From: Halopseudomonas laoshanensis
GTDB lineage: Bacteria; Pseudomonadota; Gammaproteobacteria; Pseudomonadales; Pseudomonadaceae
Direction of reading: 5' to 3'
Assembly (NCBI RefSeq): GCF_008365385.1
Contig: NZ_QOVF01000002.1
Span: 682,001 to 746,000, forward strand
DNA length: 64,000 bases
Shown here: positions 45,927-54,963 of the stretch, in pieces
Position numbering within the stretch: position 1 is the first letter of the stretch
How the letters are laid out: every line of letters starts with the position of its first letter
Notes under the pieces: model-generated
What the model saw: the letters and a program-made list of their open reading frames with translations, nothing else
Databases searched by the model: none
What the model was told of the DNA's origin: nothing
Position numbers and translations under genes: made by a program

Positions 45927-47120
45927 CTAAACCGGCAGCACTCTACAGAACAGCGATTTGATATAACCGGTTTCCGGGATCGCGGGATGCAGCGGGTGAT
46001 CCGGACCCTGAAAACCGCGCTCGGTAATCACCAGGTGACGATCCAGATGCCGGCTGGAGGCCAGCAAAATCTCGCGCAGATTTTCTTCCGCCAGATGCAT
46101 GGAGCAGGAAGCCGAAACCAGAATGCCATCCTTGTTCAGCAGCCGCATCGCCTGTTCATTCAAACGGCGGTAGGCCGCTTCGCCATTGCGTACATCCTTG
46201 CGCTTCTTGATAAAGGCCGGCGGATCAGCAATCACCACATCGAATTTCTCGCCGGCCGACTTCAGCTCGCGCAAGGCATCCATCACATCACCTTCAACCA
46301 CCGCCATCTTCTCGGCTACACCGTTAAGACCGGCATTGTGCTCGACCATATCCAGCGCCGGCGCCGAGCTGTCGACACACATGACCTCAGTCGCGCCCAT
46401 CACCGCCGCCTGCACACCCCAGCCGCCAATATAGGAATACAGATCCAATACGCGCTTACCGTTTACATAGGGCGCCAGACGCGCGCGATTCATGCGGTGA
46501 TCATAGAACCAGCCGGTCTTCTGTCCAGTCCAGACCGGCGCTTCAAAGCGCACACCATTTTCTTCCAGCGCAATACGCTCCGGCACTTCACCAAAGGCAG
46601 CCTCGACGTAGGACGGCAGATCCTCAGCCTTGCGCGCGCCACTGTCATTCTTGAACAGCACGCCTGCAGGCTTGAGCACCTGAACCAGTGCCTCGACAAT
46701 CGCCTCGCGCACACGCTCCATGCCCGGCGTAGCAATCTGTACTACCAGGTAATCGCCAAAGCGATCTACGACCAGACCGGGCAACAAATCCGCGTCGCCG
46801 TAAACCAGGCGGTAGAAAGGTTTGTCAAAAAGTTTCTCGCGCAGACTCAACGCTACCTGAATGCGGTGAACCAGCAAGGACTTGTCCAGGCCGTGGCCCA
46901 CATCGCGGCTGTGCATGCGTGCACAGATCAGATTGGTCGGACTCATGCAGACCAGACCCAGAGGCTTGCCTGAGGCGCTCTCAAGCTGTGCTTCCTGGCC
47001 GGGTTCGAACCCGGTCAGCGGGGTCTGGGCGGTATCCACTTCGTTGCTGAATACCCAGAGATGGCCGGCTTTGATGCGCCTGTCACTGTTGGATTTGAGG
47101 CGCAGACTTGGCAGCGTCAT
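45927..47120 (-). CDS. rlmI: 23S rRNA methyltransferase RlmI family
   Basis: Class I SAM-dependent methyltransferase making 5-methylcytosine (m5C1962 in E. coli 23S rRNA). The 397 residues start with a PUA domain (about 1-75, LKSNSDRRIKAGHLWVFSNEV), then a fold with GVLFKNDSGARKAEDLP, and the methylase domain: motif I LDLYSYIGGWGVQAA (about 226), the ADPPAFIK motif IV (about 297), and CSMHL near the C-terminus, whose Cys is the likely catalytic base. AAGGAG precedes the ATG. Confidence 0.92.
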   Translation of the reverse strand: MTLPSLRLKSNSDRRIKAGHLWVFSNEVDTAQTPLTGFEPGQEAQLESASGKPLGLVCMSPTNLICARMHSRDVGHGLDKSLLVHRIQVALSLREKLFDKPFYRLVYGDADLLPGLVVDRFGDYLVVQIATPGMERVREAIVEALVQVLKPAGVLFKNDSGARKAEDLPSYVEAAFGEVPERIALEENGVRFEAPVWTGQKTGWFYDHRMNRARLAPYVNGKRVLDLYSYIGGWGVQAAVMGATEVMCVDSSAPALDMVEHNAGLNGVAEKMAVVEGDVMDALRELKSAGEKFDVVIADPPAFIKKRKDVRNGEAAYRRLNEQAMRLLNKDGILVSASCSMHLAEENLREILLASSRHLDRHLVITERGFQGPDHPLHPAIPETGYIKSLFCRVLPV

Positions 47121-47238
47121 GGGAGCTCCTTACTCTCGGGCGGCAGGTGATTCCGCCGGGCGAGCATTATACAGGGTGTCCAGCCCGCCAGTCTGCGGCT
47201 AAACTCCAATATCCCGCACGAGATTGGACCCACAGCGC

Positions 47239-48123
47239 ATGACTCAGGATCTTACGGAAGAGCAGATCAAGCACGCCTTGCAAGGCATCAGTGTGCCGCC
47301 GCAACCCCAGATCATGGTCGATCTGCAGATGGAACAGGTGATGCCGGACCCGGACCTAAGAGTCATCGCCCGGCTTATCAGCCAGGACCCCGGTTTGGCT
47401 GGCAGCCTGCTGAAAATAGTCAATTCGCCGTTTTTTGCTTTGGCCAATCGCATTTCGTCCATTCAGCAAGCGGTGAATCTGCTCGGCGTGCGCCGGGTGA
47501 TCAACATCGTCAATGCACAATCGATCCGTGGCGAAATGACCGACGAGAACATCGTCAACCTCAACCGCTTCTGGGATAGCGCCCAGGATATCGCCATGAC
47601 GTGCATGACGCTGGCGAAAAAGATTGGTTGTGTTGAACCGGACGAGGCCTATGCATTGGGGCTGTTCCACAACTGCGGCATTCCGCTGATGCTCAAACGC
47701 TTTCCGTACTATATTGAAGTGCTGGAAGAGTCCTACGCGCAGCCTGGCCAGCGCATCGTCGATGTAGAAAACCAGCGATTGAACACCAACCATGCCGTCA
47801 TCGGCTATTTCACCGCCAAGTCCTGGCTATTGCCAAAGCATCTCTGTGATGCCATCGCCAGCCATCACAACGCCGAGCAGATCTTTGGCGAAGAAGATCA
47901 CCACGATGCCGGGCTAAAGAACCTGCTGGCTATCTTGAAGATGGCCGAGCATATCTGCCGGGCACACAAGGTGCTGGCCAATCAGCCGGTAGACCACGAA
48001 TGGAACGCGGTCGGCGGCCGTATACTCGAATATGTCGGCCTTACCGAGTACGATTTCGAAAACATTGAATTCAATTGCCGAGAAATGATGACCAGTGGCG
48101 AAGGCCGCTATTATCAGGACTGA
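47239..48123 (+). CDS. HDOD-domain signalling protein
   Basis: A 294-residue protein consisting essentially of one HDOD domain (about 15-215), with PPQPQIMVDLQMEQVMPDPD, DPGLAGSLLKIVNSPFFAL and the LLGVRRVINIVNAQS helix. HDOD domains are catalytically inactive HD relatives in signalling proteins. I chose ATG 47239; a TTG five codons upstream is an alternative. It lies just upstream of gcvR with 22 bp between, and may be cotranscribed. Confidence 0.85.
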   Translation: MTQDLTEEQIKHALQGISVPPQPQIMVDLQMEQVMPDPDLRVIARLISQDPGLAGSLLKIVNSPFFALANRISSIQQAVNLLGVRRVINIVNAQSIRGEMTDENIVNLNRFWDSAQDIAMTCMTLAKKIGCVEPDEAYALGLFHNCGIPLMLKRFPYYIEVLEESYAQPGQRIVDVENQRLNTNHAVIGYFTAKSWLLPKHLCDAIASHHNAEQIFGEEDHHDAGLKNLLAILKMAEHICRAHKVLANQPVDHEWNAVGGRILEYVGLTEYDFENIEFNCREMMTSGEGRYYQD

Positions 48124-48145
48124 GGCAGCAGATTGAGGAGTGAGC

Positions 48146-48658
48146 ATGTCTACCCCGCTTGTACTGACCGTAATGTCCGCCGACAAACCTGGCCTGGTCG
48201 AAAGTATTGCCCAGGTCATTAATCGCCACGGCGGCAACTGGCTGGAAAGTCGCATGGCCAGAATGGCCGGGCAGTTTGCCGGGATTCTGCGCGTGGACAT
48301 CCATCCGGATAATGTCGAAGCGCTGCGCATTGACCTAGACGGGCTGACGCATCTGGGAATCAATGTGCAGGTGGCAGTGAGCGGCCAGGCTGACGATCCG
48401 CAGCTGACGCACCTGCATCTGAGCCTGTTGGGCAACGACCGGCCGGGGATTGTGCATGAGGTGTCACAGATCCTCGCCCGGCACGGTGTAAACGTGGAAA
48501 AACTGGATACCGAATGTACTGCGGCGCCGATGAGTTCTGACCTGCTGTTCAAGGCGCAGGCGGATCTGGGCATCTATCCGCAAACGGACCTAGACGCTCT
48601 GCGCAGCGATCTGGAAAACCTGGCCGATGACCTGATGGTCGAGCTTAGCGAACGCTGA
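48146..48658 (+). CDS. gcvR: ACT-domain regulator, glycine cleavage system protein R
   Basis: A 170-residue protein with two ACT domains: the first about 5-80 (LVLTVMSADKPGLVESIAQ) and the second about 90-165 (HLSLLGNDRPGIVHEVSQIL). This is the GcvR layout, and GcvR represses the glycine cleavage genes by binding glycine and the GcvA activator. The ATG at 48146 is five bases after GAGGAG. A GTG two codons upstream overlaps the ribosome site and is less likely. The DNA-binding partner gene is not in this window. Confidence 0.85.
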   Translation: MSTPLVLTVMSADKPGLVESIAQVINRHGGNWLESRMARMAGQFAGILRVDIHPDNVEALRIDLDGLTHLGINVQVAVSGQADDPQLTHLHLSLLGNDRPGIVHEVSQILARHGVNVEKLDTECTAAPMSSDLLFKAQADLGIYPQTDLDALRSDLENLADDLMVELSER

Positions 48659-48675
48659 ATCACCCTTGCGCCGGA

Positions 48676-51615
48676 TCAGGGCGCACGCATAATTCGACTT
48701 AGCGCATCCAGCAGATCCTGTATCTGCAGGGGCTTGGTCAGGTAATAGGCGACGTCAAGATCGCTGACGCGTTGTCGGTCAGCCGGCAGCGCACCGGCGC
48801 TGATCACAATTACCGGCAGATCCCGGGTGCGCACGCTACCGCGTAACGAGCGCAGCAAACGGTCGCCCTGCATATCGGGTAGATCAATATCCAGCAGCAG
48901 TACCTGCGGTGGCCGCTCGGTAATGCGGTGCAAGGCTTCCAGCCCATTATCGATGAGCGTTACCTGGGCCACCGCAGACAATGCGTGCTGCACCAGTATC
49001 TGACTGGCGCGATCATCTTCCACGTAGATCACATCCAGAAGATCGGTGTCGTTCCGCGCCTGGCTACCGGATTCCGTAGCGCCCGCGGCGCTTGCGCCCG
49101 GCAGCTGCAGCCAGAAGCAGCTGCCCACCCCTGGCTCACTGCTGAAACCCAGCTCACCATTCATCAAACTTGCCAGTTCCCGGCTCAACGCCAGACCAAT
49201 GCCGGCGCCCTTGATCGCGCTGTTCTCATGCCCCAGCCGCTGGAATGGTTTGAACAGCTTGGTCTGGTCCTGCTGACTAATGCCACGCCCTGTGTCGGCC
49301 ACGCGCAATTGCCAGCCTGCGCCGACGGAAACGCAGTCCAGCGTGATACTGCCGCTCGGCCGGTTATATTTGACCGCGTTGCTCAGCAGATTGAGTAAAA
49401 TCTGCCGCAAACGCCGTGGCTCAGCAAGCACCATGGCTTGCCGCTCAGGCCTGTGCAGATGCAGAGCCAGCCCGGCCATTTCGCGCTCCGGCCGGACCTG
49501 CTCCGCGCAGGCCAACAGTGTCTGCCAGGCATCCACAGGCTCCAGTTGCACAACCGGGCGCTCGGCTTCAATCCGCGCCAGATCAAGCACATCATCAACC
49601 AGCAAACACAAGTGCTGACTGGCCTGCAATATTTCGTAGACCTGCTGCTGCATGGTTTGTTGCTGAACGCTTGCCTGATGCGAGCCAGCTTGAGACGTGG
49701 TGTTGCCAGCGTCTTTTTCCAGGTCCAGTGACAGCAGTTGCGCAAAGCCCTGGATCGCATTCAACGGCGTGCGCAACTCGTGGCTCATGCTCGACAGGAA
49801 GCGGCTCTTGGCCAAATTGGCTGACTGGGCCTGCAGGCTGGCGGCCCGCAGAGCTTCCTGAGTTGCCTTGATTGCATCGATATCCACATGGGTGCCGGCG
49901 ACGCGTTGCGGGCGCTGGAAACGTCCGTCCATCTCCACGATCCGTCCACGGCCGAGTAGCCAGTGATAGTCACCAGCGGCATCGCGTAAGCGATATTCAG
50001 CCTCGAGCTTCTGCTGCGCGCTGCGCGGCAGCAGGCTGTTACGCGCTGCAGCCAGGTCATCGGGATGCACGCGCTGCAAGAAGGTGTCGAGGCTGATAAC
50101 ACCGGCAGGCAAACCAAAACGCTTATTGAGCCGACCTTGGAAGCGAATCCGCTTCTGCGCCACCTCGACCTCCCAGATACTTTCGGTCGTCGAGTCCAAC
50201 ACCCTTTCCAGATGCTGCATGGCTTCTTGCCTGGAATGCTCGCTGTCCGCCAGCTTGTCGCCCATCGCCGAGGTATTGCTGGCCATGAAGTCGAGCTCTG
50301 TGATCGGCGAGCGGTGGGGCTGAGGATGCCAGTTGCCTTCACCAATTTCTTCCATCATCCGGCTAATGCCGCTGATCGGTGCCTCCAGGGCCTGGCTTAG
50401 CCGCCGCGCACGCAGCGACATAACAGCGAAGAACAACAGATAGAACAGCACCAGACCGGCAATCAATAGATAGCCAATCTGCCGAAACTGGGTGGCCAGT
50501 GCATTGGTACGGCTGAACACACTGGCTTCCTCCACCAACGTAATCAGCTTCCAGCCGGTTTCCGGTATGCTCGCCCAGGCCGCCAGTTGCGAACGTCCGC
50601 CCAGTTCGAGCGGCATGACACCTTGGCTTTCGCTGTCGACCAGCGCGGCCAGCTCACGGGTGTCATTGCGGTTGGCCAGGTTGAAATCGCCGGGCTTGAA
50701 TATCTCTTTGCGCACCGCTTCGGCATAGCTGAAATGGGTCAGCTCGTTCAGCCCCAGATCACGCTCGCCTGTTTCCGGCAGCGCCATGATATTCAGATCC
50801 TCGCTCACCAGTACGGCATACCCGCCCCAGGGCACCGCCAGTGATGATATTTCCTCCAGAATACTGCCAATGGTGATATCCAGGCCTGCCACGCCTTCGA
50901 GAAAATTGTCGGTATAAACCGGCGCTAATGCCGACATCATCCAACCTTGCCCCGCTGGATCCACGTAGACGTCGGTCCAGGTCACGCCACGCGACGGATT
51001 GTTTACCGCATCGGCCAGGTAGTAGAAGTTGTAGCTGGGGATATCCATATCATGGGGATACTGCTCGGGGGTAAAAAACCAGGGCCAGATGCGGTTGTAG
51101 CTGTCATGCGTGTTGAAATACACCGCGCTGACCAATGTGTTGTTCTGCTCGATGCCCTTCATCAGCTCGTCAAGCTGCGCCAGGCGCATGACCTTGCTCC
51201 GATCCTGCTGGCTGGGAGGAGTGACGTTCGAGTAGAAGGAAGCCGCACGGCCTTCGTCGCGCTGGCTATACAGTACGCCAGACGCCGACCGCACGAGCAA
51301 ATCAGCTTCCTGTGCATCTTGTGGTACGTCCGTTCGCCTCAAGGCAGAGCCGACCTGCCCGGCAAACAGGCTGGCCAGTTCCCCCACACTCTTCAGACGT
51401 TGATTAACCAGATGCGCTTCCTGCGCTGCGGCCGTTTGCATATCACTCTGCGCGGTGCTGCGCAGGTGCTCAACCTGAGCATCACGGATGGCCGTGTTGG
51501 ACAACAGGTACGCCGCCACCAGAACCGTTTCCACCAGCAGCAGCGGAATCAGGGCACTCTGGACAAAAGCCCGCCACATCCAGCTGCGCAGGTTGGTTGA
51601 ATCAGTTCTGGCCAT
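48676..51615 (-). CDS. Hybrid sensor histidine kinase with dCache, PAS and receiver domains
   Basis: A 979-residue membrane kinase. Two membrane helices (about 15-35 and 390-410) bracket a periplasmic ligand-binding region of dCache type (about 40-390). Next come a HAMP-like linker, a PAS domain (about 475-590, LDSTTESIWEVEV, YHWLLGRGRIVEMDGR), the HisKA domain with MSHELRTPLNAIQGFAQ (His near 615), a HATPase domain (NLLSNAVKYNRPSG, ADTGRGISQQD) and a C-terminal receiver (about 860-979) with VEDD, LLLDIDLPDMQG and ISAGALPAD, LTKPLQ. There is no Hpt domain and no obvious partner nearby. The ATG at 51615 has ACAGG before it. Ligand unknown. Confidence 0.9.
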   Translation of the reverse strand: MARTDSTNLRSWMWRAFVQSALIPLLLVETVLVAAYLLSNTAIRDAQVEHLRSTAQSDMQTAAAQEAHLVNQRLKSVGELASLFAGQVGSALRRTDVPQDAQEADLLVRSASGVLYSQRDEGRAASFYSNVTPPSQQDRSKVMRLAQLDELMKGIEQNNTLVSAVYFNTHDSYNRIWPWFFTPEQYPHDMDIPSYNFYYLADAVNNPSRGVTWTDVYVDPAGQGWMMSALAPVYTDNFLEGVAGLDITIGSILEEISSLAVPWGGYAVLVSEDLNIMALPETGERDLGLNELTHFSYAEAVRKEIFKPGDFNLANRNDTRELAALVDSESQGVMPLELGGRSQLAAWASIPETGWKLITLVEEASVFSRTNALATQFRQIGYLLIAGLVLFYLLFFAVMSLRARRLSQALEAPISGISRMMEEIGEGNWHPQPHRSPITELDFMASNTSAMGDKLADSEHSRQEAMQHLERVLDSTTESIWEVEVAQKRIRFQGRLNKRFGLPAGVISLDTFLQRVHPDDLAAARNSLLPRSAQQKLEAEYRLRDAAGDYHWLLGRGRIVEMDGRFQRPQRVAGTHVDIDAIKATQEALRAASLQAQSANLAKSRFLSSMSHELRTPLNAIQGFAQLLSLDLEKDAGNTTSQAGSHQASVQQQTMQQQVYEILQASQHLCLLVDDVLDLARIEAERPVVQLEPVDAWQTLLACAEQVRPEREMAGLALHLHRPERQAMVLAEPRRLRQILLNLLSNAVKYNRPSGSITLDCVSVGAGWQLRVADTGRGISQQDQTKLFKPFQRLGHENSAIKGAGIGLALSRELASLMNGELGFSSEPGVGSCFWLQLPGASAAGATESGSQARNDTDLLDVIYVEDDRASQILVQHALSAVAQVTLIDNGLEALHRITERPPQVLLLDIDLPDMQGDRLLRSLRGSVRTRDLPVIVISAGALPADRQRVSDLDVAYYLTKPLQIQDLLDALSRIMRAP

Positions 51616-51717
51616 GTTATACCTGTCCATTGATAGAGGTCAGCTTCTTCACACCAGGCCCCTGCTACTATCGGAACTGATATACCAAGCAAGCCAGCGA
51701 AAGGATCCGCCACTATT

Positions 51718-53223
51718 GTGAATCATCTTCTGACCTTCTGGCACACTCTCAAGCATTCTTTTGGCAACTTGCTGCCGATTGTGCTGGTGGTCGGCATTTT
51801 TCAGTTGCTGATCATCCGTGAGGTGCCAGACAACCTGGGCACCATGCTGGTGGGTCTGGGGATCGTGGTTTTCGGTGTAGCGGTTTTTCTTCAGGGTCTG
51901 GATCTGGGGATATTTCCAGTCGGCAAGGGCTTGTCCAATGCCTTTGCCCGACGCGGCTCCCTGCCTCTGCTGATGACCTTCGGTTTCAGTCTGGGATTTG
52001 CCGCGGTGGTTGCCGAGCCCGCGCTCATAGCAGTGGCGGAACAGGCACAGCTGATCAGCGCCGGGCGCATTGACGCCCTGACCCTGCGTTTGCTGGTGGC
52101 CTTTTCGGTTGGAGCCGTGGTGGCCCTGGGCGTGTTACGCACCCTGCTCGGCCACCCTCTGCATTGGTACATGATCATTGGCTACCTGCTGGTCGTCAGC
52201 GTGACCTTTTTTGCCCCGGAAGAAATTGTCGGCCTGGCTTACGACTCCGGCGGCGTGACCACCAACATTGTCACCGTGCCCCTGATTGCCGCCCTGGGTG
52301 TGGGCCTGGCGGCGTCGATCAAGGGTCGTAACCCGCTGGCCCACGGTTTTGGGCTGGTGGCGCTGGCGGTCATGGTGCCGATGATTGCCGTGCAACTGTA
52401 TGGCATTGTCGTTTATACACTGCTTCCAGCGCCGCTGGAGACGGCTGAAGCCGCTCGTACCCTGGCACAGGCCCCGTCCAGCAGAACAGCCGGACGCCAA
52501 GCCTTGATCATGTTCGTGGACCTGCTGAGCATGCTGCGGGATGTGCTGCCGATCATTCTGGTCATTGTATTTTTTCAATATGCCGTGATCCGCAAACCCA
52601 TACCCTACGTGCGCCGGGTGGTGCTCGGCTTCGCCATGGTGATACTGGGTCTGTATGCCTTTGTGGTCGGCCTCAAGCTGGGGCTGTTCCCGGTAGGCCG
52701 CAGCATGGCCGAACAGCTGATTGGCCTGGATACGCTGCTGTGGGTGTATCTGTTCGCGTTCGCTATCGGCTTCGCCACCACCATGGCCGAACCGGCCTTG
52801 ATCGCCATTGGCGCCCAGGCGGAAGAAGCAGCGCACGGCAAGCTGGACGCGAGGCATATTCGCCTGCTGGTAGCGCTCGGCGTGGCCATCGGCATCAGCA
52901 TTGGCGTGCACCGCATCATCGTCGGCGACTCCATCCATTTTTACATCATGGGTGGCTATGCCCTGGTGATTGCCCTGACGTTTATCGCTCCACGCTTCAT
53001 CGTGCCACTGGCTTACGATCTCGGCGGCGTCACGACCTCCGAGGTGACCGTGCCATTAGTTACCGCGCTGGGTATCGGGCTGGCCACCCACATAGAAGGC
53101 CGTAGCGTCCTGATTGACGGTTTCGGTCTGATCGCCTTCGCCTCGATCTTCCCCATTATTACGGTCATGCTCTACGCTATCGTCATGGAGTGGATCAGGC
53201 CAGACACAGGAGAAACAACATGA
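51718..53223 (+). CDS. DUF1538 duplicated membrane protein, putative transporter
   Basis: A 501-residue inner-membrane protein with about 12 helices. It is an internal duplication: residues 64-69 (GIFPVG) repeat at 322-327 (GLFPVG), AEPALIA 99-105 at 357-363, and YDSGGVTT 175-182 at YDLGGVTT 433-440, all with the same offset of 258. Both repeats belong to DUF1538 (PF07556). Transport of a small anion or amino-acid-like compound is inferred from the family's features; no substrate is known. It starts at a GTG (51718), with AAAGGAT about 12 bases upstream. The stop overlaps the start of the PII-like gene. Confidence 0.88.
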   Translation: MNHLLTFWHTLKHSFGNLLPIVLVVGIFQLLIIREVPDNLGTMLVGLGIVVFGVAVFLQGLDLGIFPVGKGLSNAFARRGSLPLLMTFGFSLGFAAVVAEPALIAVAEQAQLISAGRIDALTLRLLVAFSVGAVVALGVLRTLLGHPLHWYMIIGYLLVVSVTFFAPEEIVGLAYDSGGVTTNIVTVPLIAALGVGLAASIKGRNPLAHGFGLVALAVMVPMIAVQLYGIVVYTLLPAPLETAEAARTLAQAPSSRTAGRQALIMFVDLLSMLRDVLPIILVIVFFQYAVIRKPIPYVRRVVLGFAMVILGLYAFVVGLKLGLFPVGRSMAEQLIGLDTLLWVYLFAFAIGFATTMAEPALIAIGAQAEEAAHGKLDARHIRLLVALGVAIGISIGVHRIIVGDSIHFYIMGGYALVIALTFIAPRFIVPLAYDLGGVTTSEVTVPLVTALGIGLATHIEGRSVLIDGFGLIAFASIFPIITVMLYAIVMEWIRPDTGETT

Positions 53224-53567
53224 AATTCTCGGTATTGGTCGCGATGCTGGCTGAGGACCTCGAAGAGCAGGCAATCGAATCAGCCAAGGCGGCGGGCGCT
53301 GGTGGCATGACCATCCTCAATGGTCGCGGGCTGGGTGCCGAGCCAAAGAAAACGTTTTTTGGCCTGACCTACGAGGGCAGCCAGTCAGTGCTGATTCTGG
53401 TGCTGGAGAAGAAGCTGTCGCTGCGCGTAATGAAATCACTGGTCAAGGACCTGGATCTGAATAATCACAGCCGCGGGGTGGTGTTCACCTTGCCGCTGGA
53501 ACATATCGCCGGGATCGATCACCGCCAGATTGCCCAGTTCGAACAATTGATCAAGAACGAAATCTGA
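53220..53567 (+). CDS. PII-like nitrogen-regulatory superfamily protein
   Basis: A 115-residue protein with the ferredoxin-like PII look. The ATG at 53220 follows AGGAGAAACAAC and overlaps the preceding stop. It keeps PII-type strands (MKFSVLVAMLAEDLEEQ, SVLILVLEKKLSLRVMKS) and a short flexible loop (RGLGAEPKKTFFGLTYEG, about 36-53), but lacks the RGAEY uridylylation segment of GlnB/GlnK. It is thus a PII-like protein likely to bind a nucleotide or small effector, and the tight coupling to DUF1538 suggests it gates that protein. Confidence 0.82.
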   Translation: MKFSVLVAMLAEDLEEQAIESAKAAGAGGMTILNGRGLGAEPKKTFFGLTYEGSQSVLILVLEKKLSLRVMKSLVKDLDLNNHSRGVVFTLPLEHIAGIDHRQIAQFEQLIKNEI

Positions 53568-53587
53568 CCTCACCAGGAGCAACTGCC

Positions 53588-53983
53588 ATGCTGGTCAAAG
53601 ACATCATGAAATCCAACGTCGTCACGGTGTCGGCCTTCGCCACCGTACGCGAGGGCATGCACATCATGCGCTTGCACGGCATCAAATCATTGGTGGTCGA
53701 CAAGGGTAACGAACACGACGCCTATGGCTTGGTCACCTATAACGATATCCTCAAGACCATCGTCGCCGAGGAAGGCGATATTGACCTTATCAACGTGTAT
53801 GACATCTGCACCAAGCCGGCGCTGATTGTCTCCCGTGAGCTGGACGTAAAATACGTCGCGCGGCTGATGGTCAACATGAACATCCAGCGCATTCTGGTAA
53901 CCAACGCCAATGAGCTGGTGGGCATCATTACCATGAACGATATCGTCGGCGCGATTCTGGAAATGGCCGACGGCATGGATTGA
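53588..53983 (+). CDS. CBS-pair protein
   Basis: A 131-residue soluble protein made of two CBS motifs (about 1-55, LVKDIMKSNVVTVSAFATVREGM in part; and 70-130, VYDICTKPALIVSRELDV... LVGIITMNDIVGAI). CBS pairs bind adenosine nucleotides such as AMP, ATP or SAM. The gene lies 20 bp after the PII-like gene, behind an AGGAG site, as the third cistron of the DUF1538 set. It probably adds an energy or nucleotide signal to the membrane protein; this is an inference from the operon. Confidence 0.87.
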   Translation: MLVKDIMKSNVVTVSAFATVREGMHIMRLHGIKSLVVDKGNEHDAYGLVTYNDILKTIVAEEGDIDLINVYDICTKPALIVSRELDVKYVARLMVNMNIQRILVTNANELVGIITMNDIVGAILEMADGMD

Positions 53984-54043
53984 AGGGAGTAGCGGAGGAC
54001 GACTGAAGCCCCGCGGCAAGCCGGGACCTCAGCGCACTGAAAC

Positions 54044-54880
54044 CTACTGGCGGCCGATATAGCCTGGATTGAAGATGACCTTGTCGCGCTGAATATTGTC
54101 GAAAATATCCCGGGCGGCAATGGCTGGATCTTCCCAATCAGCGGCACGGTCGTTTTCCGGATTGGCCAGCGGGCCGACTGAATGCTGGCTGATCATGGTA
54201 CGCATACCGGCCGGTGCGGCGATAAAGACTTTGATGTTGTCTGCTTTCAGCTCTTGCGCGGCGCTCTGAAACAGCCCGTGCAGGGCATGCTTGTTACCCG
54301 CGTAGTGCCCCAACCCGGGGGGCGCAGCGCTCATACCAAGAATCGATGAGACGTTAAGAATGGTGCCGCCGCCCTGCTTGCGCATGATCGGTATGACCCG
54401 TTGCGCCAGATCGGCGTAGGCCCAGTAATTGACCTCGAACATGTCCTTGGCCTGCTCGATATCCATCTGCTCAAGCGTTGCCAGGTAGGAGTAACCCGCA
54501 TTGTTGAACAAATAATCGATGCGGCCAAAGGCTTCCATGGCCTGGTCGATTACTCTGGGGCGCTGGTCGGCGTCAGCCAGATCAACCTCGACAACAATAG
54601 CCTCACCGCCCTGGCTGCGAATCTGTTCGGCCAACTCCTGGGAAGGCGCAGGGCGCCGATCAACCAGCACCAGCTTCATGCCCTCGGCAGCGCCGAGCAA
54701 CGCCAGCTCGCGACCCAGACCGTAGCTGCTGCCGGTGATGACCGCGACTTTATCGTCGAACGGGGAGTCCTGTGCTTGCGCAGGCAGCGCCATCACAGCA
54801 CAGAAAAGCAGGATGGCGGCCAGCCAGGCGGACTGAATCCGCGGATGACCAGCAAGGGAAGGTGAACTTACAGCAGTCAT
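54044..54880 (-). CDS. SDR family oxidoreductase with an N-terminal export signal
   Basis: A 278-residue SDR with TGSSYGLG (49-56), NNAG (127-130), a catalytic Ser near 180 and Y194-x3-K198 (YAGNK), so an intact NAD(P) enzyme. What stands out is residues 1-37: a polar start, the hydrophobic run AWLAAILLFCAVM and an ALPAQAQ site, i.e. a Sec signal peptide or anchor. The start is supported by AGGAG six bases upstream; an internal Met (30) has no ribosome site. It follows the ParM-like gene on the same strand after 83 bp. Confidence 0.85.
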   Translation of the reverse strand: MTAVSSPSLAGHPRIQSAWLAAILLFCAVMALPAQAQDSPFDDKVAVITGSSYGLGRELALLGAAEGMKLVLVDRRPAPSQELAEQIRSQGGEAIVVEVDLADADQRPRVIDQAMEAFGRIDYLFNNAGYSYLATLEQMDIEQAKDMFEVNYWAYADLAQRVIPIMRKQGGGTILNVSSILGMSAAPPGLGHYAGNKHALHGLFQSAAQELKADNIKVFIAAPAGMRTMISQHSVGPLANPENDRAADWEDPAIAARDIFDNIQRDKVIFNPGYIGRQ

Positions 54881-54929
54881 GAAATCTCCTGGAACAACAG
54901 TGGGCGTGAGCTAACGGGGTGCCTGCACA

Positions 54930-54956
54930 GGGTTGGTATCATCAGGACACCAACCC
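54930..54956 (-). terminator. Hairpin between the ParM-like and SDR genes
   Basis: GGGTTGGT and ACCAACCC pair over 8 bp around an 11-base loop, just after the ParM-like stop. No T-run follows on the minus strand, so it could be a weak terminator or processing site in a shared transcript. Confidence 0.35.
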
Positions 54957-54963
54957 CAGCGCG

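Noticed and set aside
45987-46973. A 328-codon plus-strand open frame
   Set aside because: It is antisense to rlmI; no ribosome site or family features.
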